Shown here one piece after another: positions 36,501 to 51,500 of a stretch of 64,000 bases of DNA. The translations under genes were made by a program, and so were the position numbers. Each line of letters begins with the position of its first letter. Position 1 is the stretch's first letter. Source of the DNA: Bathymodiolus brooksi (taxonomy: Eukaryota; Mollusca; Bivalvia; Mytilida; Modiolidae). Location: contig OY804579.1 in assembly GCA_963680875.1 (NCBI GenBank), forward strand, positions 16,507,506 to 16,571,505. The letters run 5' to 3'. The notes beneath the pieces were generated by a model. That model saw nothing but the letters and a program-made list of their open reading frames with translations, was not told where the DNA came from and did not search any database.

Positions 36501-39500
36501 TATTTCCTTATGATGAAAATTCTTTCCTGCATTTTGTACTACTTGGCGAAACCCCCTTCAAACTTGCCGCGTCTAATACTTTTAGGTAATTTAGATGGAG
36601 CTTCGATCGCTTTGCAAAAATTGACCAATCAGCAAGCAATAAACAGACGGGGAATTCCCCTTTGACATTCCAACAAATGTAAACAGACGACATGATTTGT
36701 AAATAATCACGATCTGGATTTAATCTTCTCATACTAACTGTAACTCATTAAAATACATATATGCATCAACAAATCCAGACATTCCTCTCTGAAAACATGA
36801 TGATTTTACTTTACAGTAGGTATGATGAACTGAAATTGCTCATACTACCGGCATTTTATCAACCTTCCACGAAACAGCTGATCATTACATCTCGTACACA
36901 GCAACTAGGCCGACTCAAACTTCCAGATATATGAATCAACCGTGCTGCTTTAGGATGAATTTCGGCAATTTCTTTAAGAACCGTTCAATTCTTTAACGGA
37001 TATTTTCTTAGGGTTGACCCACAAGTTAAACAATTTTCTCCGAATTCGTACAGTGTTTGGTGAGTGTTACAATATGTCAGGTCATCCTGGATATAAAGGA
37101 TTTTTTTTTTTATTTGATTTTTGGTGTTTAATGCCACTTTCAAAAAATTTTAGTGGTGGAAGAAGCCGGAGTACCCGGAGAGAACCACCGAACATGGGCA
37201 AGCAACTGGTAAACTTTATCACTTGCGGCTGTGAGTCAAGTGCACCCTTTTTTGTAATTTACAAAGCCGGGCATGAACCCACGCCATATTGATAATAGGC
37301 TTGTACGAGTTGTTAGGTAATCCAACTACCTAACTCATTGAGCCACCAGGGCCCTCCACGCTGTATTGATGATAGGTTTGTACGAGTTGTTAGGTAATCC
37401 AACTACCTAACTCATTGAGCCACCAGGGCCCTCCACGCTGTATTGATGATAGGCTTGTACAAGTTGTTAGGTAATCCAACTACCTAACTAGTTGAGCCAC
37501 CAGGGCCCTCCACGCTGTATTGATGATAGGCTTGTACGAGTTGTTAGGTAATCCAACTACCTAACTAGTTGAGCCACCAGGGCCCTCCACGCTGTATTGA
37601 TGATAGGCTTGTACGAGTTGTTAGGTAATCCAACTACCTAACTAGTTGAGCCACCAGGGCCCTCCACGCTGTATTGATGATAGGCTTGTACGAGTTGTTA
37701 GGTAATCCAACTACCTAACTCATTGAGCCACCCAGGCTCTATTCCTGAAATATAAGTGAAATATTGCTCACCAGATGTTATTAAGCAACAGTCAAGTCAT
37801 TATGATATTTCTAGGAATTAACAAGGTCTCTATCAGCTATATAGAATATATACTGTTTATTGTTTTTTTCTGATTTCTTTAGGTTATATAGACTTTTGGT
37901 TAGACACAATTCATTGTTATGCTACTACAGAATCACCTGATCAGTCTGTTGATGAACCAACGTTGGACAAATTAGAACCCCCAATCATCATAGTTTGTAC
38001 AGGGACTGATAAAGTTAAGGTAATTAACTGTGGTTGTCTAAGCATCACTAGGGATAAGAGGCCTTGATAGCTGAGTGGTTAGGCAAAAAAAAAAATTACA
38101 TGTGATTCCGCTAACCATACCGACCCTAATTTTTTGTGCCTACCCTAAAGTTTTTTTGGCCATTTTTGAGCAAGCACTATTGAAGTCAGAATGTGTCCCC
38201 TGTAGAAACTAGCTAAAAGTATTTTTTTAAATAAAATATTTTTCCTATCTACCGACCCTGATATTTTAGAGCATGTTAGCGGAAACACATGTGGTTTTTT
38301 AGCTCACCTGACCCAAAGGGTCATGTGAGGTATTGCCATCACTTGGCGTCCGTCCGTTAACTTTTTCATATTTTAATCTACTCCTCTGAAACAACTGGGC
38401 CAAATGGAACCAAACTTGGCAGGAAGCATCTATGTAAGATCCTCTATAAAACTTCTTCATTTGGTTCCATTCGGCCAACAAACTGTTGCTAAAAATAGAA
38501 CATATGGTAAAATTGCATGTTTTTGGTAATAACTCAAAAATCGTTAATAATATCAGAAATCTGATGGGAGAAAAAATGATCAGCATAGCAAGATCTAACT
38601 ACCCTGAAATTTTGAAGAAAATCTGATTACCTATCTTGGAGTTATTGCCCTTTTTTCATCAAATTTTCAAAATTTTAATATCTTTCATTTTTTATTTCAA
38701 AAACTATAAGTTTAAACAGCAAACATGTACAGCATGTCAAGATTTACCTAGCCTGCAATTTTAAAGTAAATCTGATTACCCATCTTGAAGTTATTGCCCT
38801 TTTTTCATCAAATTTTAAAAATGTTAATACTTTTCATCCTTTATTTCAAAAACTATAAGAGATAGATGTTAAGTGTAAACTGAAAACATGTTCAGCTTGT
38901 CAAAATCTACATGCCCTGCAATTGTGAAGTAAATCTGATTACCCGTCTAGGAGTTATTGCCCTTTTTTGATCATTTTTTAGCTCACCTGGCCCAAAGTTT
39001 GGGCCATGTGAGGTATTGCCATCACTTGTCGTCCGTCTGTTAACTTTTTCATATTTTAATCTTCTCCTCTGAAACAACTTGGCCAAATGGAACCAAACTT
39101 GGCAGTAAGCATCTATGTAAGGTCCTCTATAAAGTTTCTCTATTTCGTTCCGTTCCACCAACAAATATGGCCACCAAGGGCAATTCTTGTTTCTGATTGG
39201 CTACTGTTTAAAAAAATCTTCTCCTCTGAAACTGCTTGGCAAAATGGAGCCAAACTTGACAGGAAGCATCTATGTAAGATCATCTATAAAGCTTCTTCAT
39301 TTGGTTCCATTCGGCCAACAAACATGGCCGCCAAGATTAATTATTTTTTCTGATTGGCTAATGTTAAAAAAATCTTCTCCTCTGAAACAGCTTGGTCAAA
39401 TGGAGCCAAACTTGGCAGGAAGCATTTATGTAAGGTCCAAACCTGGCATAGATGGTCCCTGGGTGTGTCCCTTTCAAAATTGTGTCCGACAGCCCCACCC

Positions 39501-42500
39501 TCCATTCAAGATGGCTGCTGTTTTTTAAGGTAATGATTATCTCCCTTTGAAATTTGCTTCAGTATCATTCTATTGTGAGGTGAGCGATACAGGCTCAGTG
39601 GGCTGAGTCTTTGGTTTCTTGGCCTTATGGTTGTTGATATATGACCACAAGTATAGCACCTGTGACATGGGTTTGTGTCTTGATACTAACCTCAAATGTC
39701 AAGTTTCCAGACAACTACCTAAGATCAGAACGTTTACTAGTCAGTTTTTATAATCTGTAGAAAAGTTAGATGATACCGAAAGGAGTAATCAAAAGCAGTA
39801 AATCAAAGGACAGACAACACAAAAGAAAAAGGACAAAAGGGCAAATAATGATCTACAAAACATTACACAGAAAACTAAAGATCTAGTAACTTGAATACAA
39901 TTAAAAACTGGGGGTGAACTCACATGCTTTGGAAGGGTAAGCAGTTCCTGCTCTACATGTGGCACCTGTCATGTTAAGTCTTTTATCCCTTGATAAGTCT
40001 GGTAGTCATGATATACCTGAAAAGAGCTGAAAATGATTATCAACTCCAATAACCAAAAATAAGCAATTACAATACAATTGTTTGACAATGTCAATGTCTT
40101 TTACTAATAAAAGTTTGACAATGTCAATGTCTTTTACTAATAAAAGTTTGACAATGTCAATGTCTTTTACTAATAAAAATTTGACAATGTCAATGTCTTT
40201 AAACTAATAAAAGTTTGACAATGTCAGTGTCTTTTACTAATAAAAGTTTGACAATGTCAATGTCTTTAAACTAATAAAAGTTTGACAATGTCAATGTCTT
40301 TAAACTAATAAAAGTTTGACAATGTCAGTGTCTTTTACTAATAAAAGTTTGACAATGTCAGTGTCTTTTACTGATAAAAGTTTGACAATGTCAATGGCTA
40401 TTATGGATGCAGAGGTAAGCTTCTTGAAAATTAATTTTATTTGCACATATTGGCTTCTAGATAATACATAAGTTATCTATTTCCAATATTTTTATATGCA
40501 GAGATTTATTTATATTTTTGCATATGTTTTTCTTACTTTTTAGGGGGAACTCAGTGAACAAAAATCTTCGTTTGAAAGACAACTGAATTCAATCTTAAAA
40601 AGGCAGAGTACACGTAAACATATCAGGAACATCCAATATTTATCAAACAAAGAGCCTTTAGAAAAAGATTTTTTAGAATTGAAGTCAGCTATTTTTGAAA
40701 CAGCAACCGAGATGTCAAGTTGGGGTAAAGAACTGCCGTTAAGGTGGATCCATTTGGAAACTGCATTGGACAGTGAACGTGATGCTGGATCTAACATACT
40801 ACCATTTCATCTTGTTGTTCAGTTAGCTAAGGATAGCTCCCTACCTACATCTGATAATGAGGAAATTATTTTATTTCTAAGATATCAGCATGAATGTGGA
40901 CATGTGATATTTTTCAAAGATCTGCCTGATTATATTATACTGAATCCAAGATGGCTGATTGATGCCTTTAAATGTTTAGTGTCATCACATCAGTTTCAGA
41001 GAACTTTAATACATTTAGATGATTGGATAGAACTTGAGGAAACGGGTAGATTGACAAACAAATTAATTTCTAAACTTTTTGAAAAAGTACCAAAACTGAA
41101 ATTTACGGAATATAAGGAACATCTTCTACATGTTTTAGAGAAATTTGACATTATTGTAAAACCAAATAATATTGAAAATATGACATCGTATTATATGCCT
41201 TGTATGATAAAGCCGTCATCATTTAATGTAATTTGTGATAAGTTTGGTGTACATACACCATCCTGCCATAGAACATCATGGCTGTTATTAGAATTTGAAT
41301 TTCTTCCACCTGCGTTTTTCAATCACGTTTTAGTTGGTTATATTAAAAAATTTAACGTAAGCATTGAAAGTACTGAAAATGGAGCAAGACTTTCACTTTA
41401 TCGTGGAATTGGCGTGTTTGATATAGATACATCAGGTTGCAGGAAATTAATTATATGTGCAGACAAAAATTTAATAGCTTTTCAGATTTGGATATACGGT
41501 AATGCGTTGCACAGTACATTCCATGATTTTCGACAGATCCTCACAAATATGGTGGATATGTTAAGTGAAAGATATCAAATTTGTTGCAAATACAAAGTCA
41601 AGGTAAAATGCAGTGAATCTGATTACCAAAAGGCAGAAGGCAGATTTGAATACAAAGATCTTCAAGATGACAAGATATATTTTTGTCCTGAACACCACAA
41701 GGAACATGAATGCTTAGATGTATATAAATACTGGTTTAGTGACAAGGTTGATGTAAGTTATACATGCAATTATTAAATTTATATCCTAAGTTAACATCTT
41801 GATATAAAAAATATTCTTATGATAACAGATGTAGATATGAAATTAATATGTAACCATCACTTTCAACAGATCCATCACTAGAAAGGAATTTTGACTTGAG
41901 TATTTCTTAGATGACCCACAACAATACATGTGATTTTTGTACTGACAGAAAAATCCAAGATGGCTGCTGCCACTGCAGGACTTAGTTTAACATAGGACCC
42001 TATGGAACATAGTTTAACTTAGGACCTTATGGAAAATAGTTTAACATAGGACCATGTGCAGCTAACATATGAATTAAAAGATATCTGATTTGATAATATT
42101 TTAGACTTGATGTGCACATGACCACAATGCTTGTACACATTGTTTGTGTTGAATTTTGTTTTTAAGAAACTTCTTTGTCAAAGGAATGCTGACTTTACTT
42201 CAAAATATCAGCGTATTTAGGTAATCTGGGATTAATTAAGATGTAAGATTTATTGTCTCCCGTGGCAACACGATGGAGGGGCATAGTAATGGTTTCTCTC
42301 CGTGACACTTTGTGAACACAACTCCTCTGAAACCATATGACAGAATGCGTTCATATTTGTTAGGATTGTTAGTAATGACATTTAGTTGAGCCAGCTCTGC
42401 CTCCATTTTGATTCTACAAAATTTGAAGAAGTTATGGGACTTGATTATTTTATACAAAGTGTATTATAGTAAGATCTTGTGATTGCAATTCCTTTGAAAC

Positions 42501-45500
42501 TGTATAACGGAATGCATGTATATTTGGTATAATTGTTACTCATGACATGTAGTTGAGCCTGCTGTGCTGCCATTTTGATTTGACAAAATTTGTAGGAGTT
42601 ATAGGACTTTGACTATTTTACACAAAGTGTAACGTAGTAAGATCTTGTGTGAACACAACTCCTCTGAAACTGTATGACAGAATGTGTTCATATTTGGTAG
42701 GATTGTTAGTCATGACATTTAATTGAGCCAGCTATGCCTCCATTTTGATTCCACAAAATTTATAGGAGTTATAGGACTTTGACTATTTTATATATTGTGT
42801 AACATAGTAAGATTTTGTGCATGCAATTACTCTGAAACTGTATGACAGAACGTGTTCATATTGGGTAGGATTGTTAGTCATGACATGTAGTTGGGAGTTT
42901 TGGTACTTTGACTATTTTAGACATAGTGTATAGATATTTCCCCATGCATGTTGACCACAACAGATTGAGAGTAAAAAATACAAAATTTCCAAAACAAGTT
43001 GAAGATTTTCGTAAGCTTCATTTTGAACAAGTGTTATTACCTATTTCTTCTGAAAATGGAGCTTTTTGTTTTATGTTGTACGTACCTATGACCAGAGCTC
43101 CAGATAAGCTGCGTATTTGCGTTTTTTACGCTATGAAAACAAGTAAAAACGCATGTATTATCAGATCAGAGTGTACATTTACGCATACATATTGCTGTGT
43201 AAGCAAACTATCCAAATTCGGAGCGTACTTGTACGCTGTTGACGATAATACATCGTGTACATAAACAATACATTTTTGACTTTGAGAAATTCCCCGTAAT
43301 TACTTCTCTTTATACTTTTCGAAAGAGAAAGTGTATACATCCGAGGGGTACCGAATGTTTGCCTTTCTAAGCATCGATGTCAAAAGAGATCTGATTAGAT
43401 GTTTAGGATAAATCATCCAATCGCGGTCAATATTACAAATAAATGAGGTTTAGTTAAGAACTAAAACGAAAGTGAATTTGGGAACACGTTGTTCGTTGAA
43501 AATGAGCAAGAACATGAATAAGCGCACTACGGAAAATTATATACTTTTTTAAAAGTTCCTGACAGTTTCATCTGTGTCTAGTGACAGTATAGTTAAAGGA
43601 ATCATTGATGACATTATCAACACGGCTGTGAAAACTGCCGAAGTCGACGAGCAAAAAACAAAATATTTACAACATTTTATTAATAAACATGACACAATCG
43701 TGTCAAATTAAACAGAGATATACATTTCACTTGCATCCTGTGTTTATTGAATAACACTTGTGTTAAACATAATTTTAAAAGTGTACATGTAAGCAATCTT
43801 TTCTGAAGTAGAGAGTACAACAGTGCAAAGGAAATATGCAAATACGCATCATTTTCAAAAGTAGGGGGTAATTACCCTTTGGACTTGAAAATTATCTAGA
43901 GCTCTGCCTATGACCATATTCACCTTGTTCATCTGTCCAAGACTCGTGTGTAAGCACAACTCGTTATAAACCATACCATGCATTTTTAGACACTTTATTT
44001 AGACTTTTGAAAACACTGTAAAGGAAATAATTTTACTGATATAAATATATCACACGGATAACATACTCACATTACACCTCTTTCTATTGCGGCGGGGGAC
44101 ATTTGACTACATGCATCCTTGTTTTAATCATACCCCCGCTCCCCGAAGGAGGAGGGGGGTATACTGTTTTACCTCTGTCCGTCTGTCCGTCCTTCCATCC
44201 GTCCAAGATATTTTTCGTCGCATTTTTTTCAGTAACTGTTGATGGCAGAAATTTGATATTTGGTCACAAGAGTCATATAGGTATACCATATTGTGGGTAG
44301 CATTTTGGACCCGTCAGATTCCTACTTCCTGTTTGCCGACTTAGTTGGTTTTTATACACATTGAACATATATGTACATTTTTCGTCACATTTTTCTCAGC
44401 AACTATTGATGGCAGAAATCTGATATTTCGTCGCAAGCTTCATATAGGTACCCCATATCGTGGGAAGCGTTTTTGGACTCATCAGATTCCTACTTCCTGT
44501 TTGCCGATTTTGTTGATTTTTATACACATTTAACATACATTTGTATACCATATGCACATTTTTCGTCGCATTTTTCTAAGCAACTATTGATGACAGGAAT
44601 CTGATATTTGGTCACAAGCTTCATATAGGTATGCCATATTGTGGGAAGCGTTTTTTGATCCGTCAGATTCTTACTTCCTGCTTGCCGAAGAGCGGGGGTA
44701 TCATAAGTGAGCATTAGCTCACAGTTCATCTTGTTTTATCCTAATTTATTCAAGCTGTAAGATACTATGAATGGACTAGATTTTTACCTGGAGCTACACA
44801 TATCTAAGGAAACAATTTAACATGAGGAAGTTTGACTGTATATATAGTTAAGGATTATTGATGTCAAATTAATTTTTCATGAGAAGGAGTTATGGAACTA
44901 GATATTATAGCTCATAGCATATTAAACAAATGCATAATTCATCAGATTTACATTTAATGCATGGTATTGTAGGAAGGCACAGAGATACCTGTATCTGAAA
45001 GGGAAGAGTCTGTCATTGTTAGTAATGAAGATACACCTGAAGACACAGAGATACCTGTATCTGAAAGGGAAGAGTCTGTCATTGTTAGTAATGAAGATAC
45101 ACCTGAAGACACAGAGATACCTGTAGTTGAAAGGGAAGATACTGTCATTGTTAGTAATGATGATACACCTGAAGACACAGAGATACCTGTAGTTGAAAGG
45201 GAAGATACTGTCATTGTTAGTAATGAAGATACACCTGAAGACACAGAGATACCTGTATCTGAAAGGGAAGATACTGTCATTGTTAGTAATGATGATACAC
45301 CTGAAGACACAGAGATACCTGTATCTGAAAGGGAAGATACTGTCATTGTTAGTAATGATGATACACCTGAAGACACAGAGATACCTGTAGTTGAAAGGGA
45401 AGATACTGTCATTGTTAGTAATGATGATACACCTGAAGACACAGAGATACCTGTAGTTGAAAGGGAAGATACTGTCATTGTTAGTAATGATGATACACCT

Positions 45501-48500
45501 GAAGACACAGAGATACCTGTATCTGAAAGGGAAGATACTGTCATTGTTAGTAATGATGATACACCTGAAGACACAGAGATACCTGTATCTGAAAGGGAAG
45601 ATACTGTCATTGTTAGTGATGAAGACACAGATATGCCTGTAGTTGAAGCAGAACATGCTGTCAATGTAAACGATGAAGATACATCTGATATAGGGTCCAA
45701 CGTAACAGGTAATATTTAACAAGCTACCTTACCTTACCTCTGTATCTTCAACCCCCTTTCAAGGAGAACCATACTGTGTATGTAGAACAGTGCCTCTATT
45801 TACAGTACTGTGCACTCCCTCCACCATTATCTATTACCACGAATTATAAAATCCTTTGTACACTAATATTATAAACACTGGATTTATGTACATAACTAAA
45901 GTCTAAAATGTCTCTTCAGTTGGCCCTTATGTTTTAAAATATTCACTGATAAAAGATAAAAGTCTCTTCAATTGATTTTCCTGCTTGACGGGTAAAATAT
46001 AAAGATTATTTAAAATGTCATAGTCACTTCACTTAAAATATCCTGTTCAATGTTTTAAAATAAACAGTGTTTATAATATTAGTGTACAAAGGATTTTATA
46101 GGCCATGTGAGCTTTTGTCATGGCTAGGCGTCCGTCCGTTAGCTTTTCACATTTAAATCTTCTTCTCTGAAACCACTGAACAGATTTGAACCAAACTTGC
46201 CAGAAATGTTCATTGGATGGTCCTTTACCAGATTTGTGTTTTTGGTGCTGATTTGAAATTCAACATGGCTGCCAGGGTCCATAATGTGTTCTCATTGGCT
46301 GAAATTTAACCAAAAACTAGAAAATTGGTATTTGTTGTTTCTCTGGTAAGCACGCAGCATTCAGGAGAAAGAGCTCAGAATCAGGATGTGTCTGAGTGTG
46401 GCGACATGTCTATCCGCGGACTGTTGTTTCAGTGAGCTATCACTATAAAAATCCAACTCAGCATGTTGGTCTAGTACAAAGCAGACCTCATCATCATCTC
46501 ATTTAAAATTAACTTGTTCTTGTCATGATATACAAAATGTAGCTGAAAAATTGCTGAGTTGGCATTAAACAACAATCAGTCACTCACTCACAGAATGAAA
46601 AAATATCAGATACCAGTAACAATTGTAATTTATTGTCACTTAATCATGTTAAATTTAACTTGAGCTTTAAGATACAGATGAATTTCATGATTAATGGCCA
46701 TGGGCAGTAATAAAAACCACAAAATTAAATGTACTATTGAATAGATATGATGTGATTTTCAGTACCCTATTGTTAGAGATGCCAGGACAATTTTCATCAA
46801 TGTTAAAACTTATATATTTCTTGTTTATCAATTAGAACTCACAAAGACAGACATTTTAAGCCCTCATTTGTAAAAATCGGACCAGTAGTTGCAAAGTTAT
46901 GGCTGTTTCAAATTCCAGACTTCCCCCCTTTTTTATTCCAAGATGGCCGCCAGAGAAAACACCCTTTTCAACACTTTTCCATGGCTAATATATCAATGAT
47001 TGTATTCTTTAGTTGCATAATCTTCTGTTTTCTGGGAGAACAAACATATGTATACAAGAAAAACTACAGGACTTTTTGAAATTAGACAACATTTCAAATT
47101 TTGAGACCTGTAAAAATCCTCGAAAATAGCTTTTCGGTTTGTCGAAATGACCACAAAGGGCATGTTCACGTCATTTTTCCATATAACTCCAACATAAATT
47201 TGCTTAGATAAATAATTGAGGTTGTTAAACCATTTATTCTGAATAGGATTATCAACTATAACCATTTTCAGTCTTGGAAATATAGTTTTATTCAGATTTG
47301 AAAATGGGTGTTGAGGCAGTTTGGTGATTGTTGTCTTGATGGCACCATCAAAAATATTGAAATCTTGTAAATAGAATGTAGTTATACATGTATATAACTG
47401 GTTAGATCTCAAAAAGTATACAAGATAATTACATGAAACTTGAAATGTAGATAGATGATATCTTCTTGTTTTATTATATTGTTTTGTGGACACTAATTAA
47501 CTTAAAATGGCGGCCATTTTGAAACATGGCCGCCAAATGCGCACAATTTTTTGCGGAAAAAATGATATTTTTTGTTATTTCTCTGGTGTTCTTTGTCCGA
47601 TTTAGACCATCTAGGTATCAGAATGATCAACTGAAAGCCCTCTATCAATCTCTTGTAAAGATAAATAAACTGAATATATAAAAAGAGATACCACAATAAA
47701 AACACATGGCTAGCAGTCCATCTATACTGTAATTTCTACCAGCATACATGACATCGAGGGTGTAACAGTTAACATGCATTCTTTGAGTGTGGTCAAAACA
47801 ACAAATAGTGACATTTGTAAATAAAAACACCAACACCAGGAACCTTTCCAAAATTATATGTTCTGTAATTTTACATTATTAGGATTTCTCTCCCGTCTCT
47901 TGTCCAAATTTGATCATCAAGACTAATTGTCATTTTGAAATCTATATCCTCAAATAAGTAACTAAAAGTCAAAACAAAACAGTTTTTCATGCCATATACA
48001 TGATATATACCACTTAATGTAGGTTAGCCACCTTAAATATTAACATTTCCCTGCATCCTAAACATGACTAAAGGGTTTTCATCTGTCAGCTGGATAAATA
48101 GGTTTTCCCTCTTTATACCTCAATATCGGCAGTAATAATATACATGTAGCTAAAAAATTGCTGAAACTTGACGATCAACTTAAACAAATATATACATGTA
48201 CCACAAAACTGAGCAAGTCAAATTGTTTCACTCTCTGCCATTATATGATAAAGTTTGTCAGTGACTTGCAGCAGGTCAGTGTTTTACTCTGGGTATTCCG
48301 GTTACCTTCACCAATGACAGACCACCACAATATAACTGAAATATTTTTGAAAGTGGCATTACACTAACCCTTTAACTTCTTCATGAAATAGGTCAGAATA
48401 TTTATAAAATATACCATGTTTATACTAAAATTGGACAAAAATGATCCATGCCAGGTAAAAATAGTAAAATTTATAATTTATTCATAATATAGTGAACAAT

Positions 48501-51500
48501 TTCTTCATATTTGTCCTCAATTTGGAAATGAGCTGAATGTTCCATGTTCTTCTCATTCAATCTCGGGGATTTATTAAACTTCAACTGCCAATCCAGACCA
48601 GCTGTAGTAGTGAAGTTCAATTACCATAATCTGACTAAAGAAAAAAAATCACAAAGCATTGAGAACTTTAATAATGTACAAATGTAGTTCATATCTAAAA
48701 ATTGAAAAAATTTCTAAATGCTATTTTTAATTCTTCATACCACAATATTAATATAGTTATCAAGATTAAAAACAGCAATATTGTGAAATATAAATGTAGA
48801 TTTTTTTTTATGCATATCTTTCATGATTTATTTTCATTCACTTACTCATAAAAATCATATAAAAGAGTAAGAAAATATTAAATAATACATTAAATTGATC
48901 TGTGTACATAAAAAAATGTCCTCTTTCTGTTTGTGATTTGACTTTAAATACATGTGTAGTTTTATGACATCTCTGTAAACTTCAGGGTTTTCTTTATTCA
49001 GCATTTAGAAGTTGTTATAGCAACATAACATTACTAAAATCTAACAATTGGCGGTATGTCACAAGAATTAAAAAAATTATATAAAACCATGTTTTTTTTT
49101 ACTATGCAAATAAGGTATCAAAGTAGTGTAACATAATTTTCTGGTCCAGTAAAATGTACGTAATACAAGTGCAAATAATTCACATCCTCAAAAATACAAC
49201 AGAGACAAGCAGATTTGAGATGAATAATTCATGACTACGAGGATTTTCTATCAGTTGACCCACATGTGATGAGTGACGAGTATATCATAGCCGTGGGCTA
49301 TCGACGATGATCAACAACATAAGAGACCAAAACTCTTAGTGCAGTTTTTACACATTTCCATTTATTAAATTGTTGCTGTTTTAGTTTCATATTTTGTCAA
49401 CGCGACATTGACTACCAGTATGTTACAATACGAAAGTAAAATAAAATGATACAGTATCCACCCTTTGAACAATAAGTAAACCATGACATAAAATGGCAAG
49501 GATAATAAGCAAAGAAGGAAGCATCCACTCTCCACCCAATTCTTTGTCCCTGCCCTGGCTTACACCAGTTAAATCATTTCAGACACAAATGGAACATGGT
49601 GAATAAACTACTGAAAATAGCTACTTCCCTAATAATGTATTGTTGTGTCAGGACCAGGGTAGACCCTCCCCCTTTTCATTTCTTATTATTATTATTATTA
49701 TTATTATTATTCTTCTTCTTTCTTTCTTCCACCAAAAGTTTATCCGACACATTTCTCGATGACTACTGAACGGAAATCAATGAAACTTCACAGGAATGTT
49801 AAGCACTATGAGTAGATGTGCAGACTACTTTCGGAATTTTCATAATGGCCGCAGTTGCCATGGAAACAGCCAAAATGCTAAAAAATTGAAAAACACAAAA
49901 ATGATCATAGCGGGTTACTCGCCCAACAGAAATTGATGAAACTTGATAGGAACAACATCCACATCTAGTGGAAGGAGATAAGCCCAAAAAATCGGAATCG
50001 GTTGGACAAACTTTGCCGCAGTTGCCATGGAAACAAAAAATGGGGGATTTAAATGGTAACCAAGGTACAAAATGTCCGCCAAATACAAAAATCCTACGAT
50101 TTGGGCGAAATTTGGTTTCCAAGTAGATGATGATGTTGCGAATTGATATTCATCATTGGTTTGCTATTGTGGCCATTTTGAATCCAAAATAGCCACCAAA
50201 ATACAAAAATCCTCCAATTTGGGCGAAATTTGGTTTCCAAGTAGATTTTGATGTTGGGAATTGATATCCATGGTTTGGGAGCCATATTATGATCCACTTT
50301 GTAGGAATATCCACCATAGTATGTGGCAGCTCTGGGGAGGGTTGAAAAAATTCAAAATGGTGGCCGTTGTCATGGTAACCAAGGTACAAAATGGCCGGCA
50401 AATACAAAAATCCTCCGATTTGGGCGAAATTTGGTTTCCAAGTAGATTATGATGTTGCGAATTGATATTCATCGTTGGTTTGCTATGGTGCTCGGAATTA
50501 TATGAAACTTTCCAGAAATTTTGTCTGACATGTGTACACATAATTTTGAGGCTTAGAAATTTCAGAATAGCCGTCGTTGCCACAAAAAACGTGAAAAATT
50601 TAAAGTGCTCGGAATTGGATGAAACTTAATAGAAATGTTGTGTGGCATGTGTATAAATGGTTTTGAGGCTTGGAAATTTCAAAATGCCTGCCGTTGCCAT
50701 GGAAACTGCAAACACACTCAATTTAACACAAAGGTGAATAACAACCATATCTTTTCAGACTTAGTATGCAAATAGCTATCTAATATTTGATTATTAATAT
50801 AATGGTGTATGACAAACATCTTTTGCATTTGATTTCATACTAATAATATAGTCTTCTAACATCTCCATTACTGGTGTTGTAGATGATGGCAGACAATTGA
50901 AGCCATTTTTTTCTTGCTTTGCTTACTAGTTTATTGTAGCACATTGTAGGGTAACATAACAAAGAAGCCCTACTATAGACATGATAGAGTCAAAAACTGG
51001 GCTCTAATTATTTCTTGCTATGTTCTCACACTATTCTTCATTCATACCACTAGTACTTGTATTGTTCGTTTGGGGGACACTTGTAACTGTCAAATCCCCA
51101 ATTGATGCAGGCAACTCTTGAAATACAATATTGTTATTTATTTTCTAATGCAAGACAAAAATATTTCTAATTGGATTTAAGAAATGGTCTAAAAATTACA
51201 AAAATAAAAATGCCATGAAATATTGTCAATAACTTTGGCACATATACATCATAGAAATTTGTGGCGTCATATGAAACTTTTCAGCATAGAACAGAAACAT
51301 GTACTGGACACAATTTTTTTTTCGCAATCCGTACGCTTCTATTTTGAATGAAATCTAACATGAAATTATTTTATGGGTAGTGGATGTCTTTATTGTTTAT
51401 CAAATTGTATTAATTGACATAATGGATTTCAAGAATTCGATATGGCAGCTCATTTGCATTAAATCCCATAGTTAAGACAAGTTAATGGTGGATTTGACGG

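Noticed and set aside
38058..38085. tRNA gene
   Set aside because: Only an A-box half is present; there is no B box, anticodon arm or acceptor stem.
40380..40416. Possible microexon before ATGCAGAG|gtaagc upstream of exon 9
   Set aside because: The donor looks good but there is no acceptor with a pyrimidine tract, the sequence is the last minisatellite unit, and exons 8 and 9 already join in phase 0.
42908..43264. 118-codon frame with [16 protein letters not shown]
   Set aside because: It crosses the border of the hAT-like insertion at 43093, so it is a chance fusion.
44922..45722. Minus-strand frames of 248 and 266 codons opposite exon 10
   Set aside because: They mirror the 66-bp coding repeat. 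The + strand frame joins exons 9 and 11 in phase, the minus ones join nothing.
46993..47851. Minus-strand frames of 67-166 codons
   Set aside because: AT-rich frames without domain, codon bias or splice context; they overlap sequence with pearl-like 'AAGATGGCCGCC' words.
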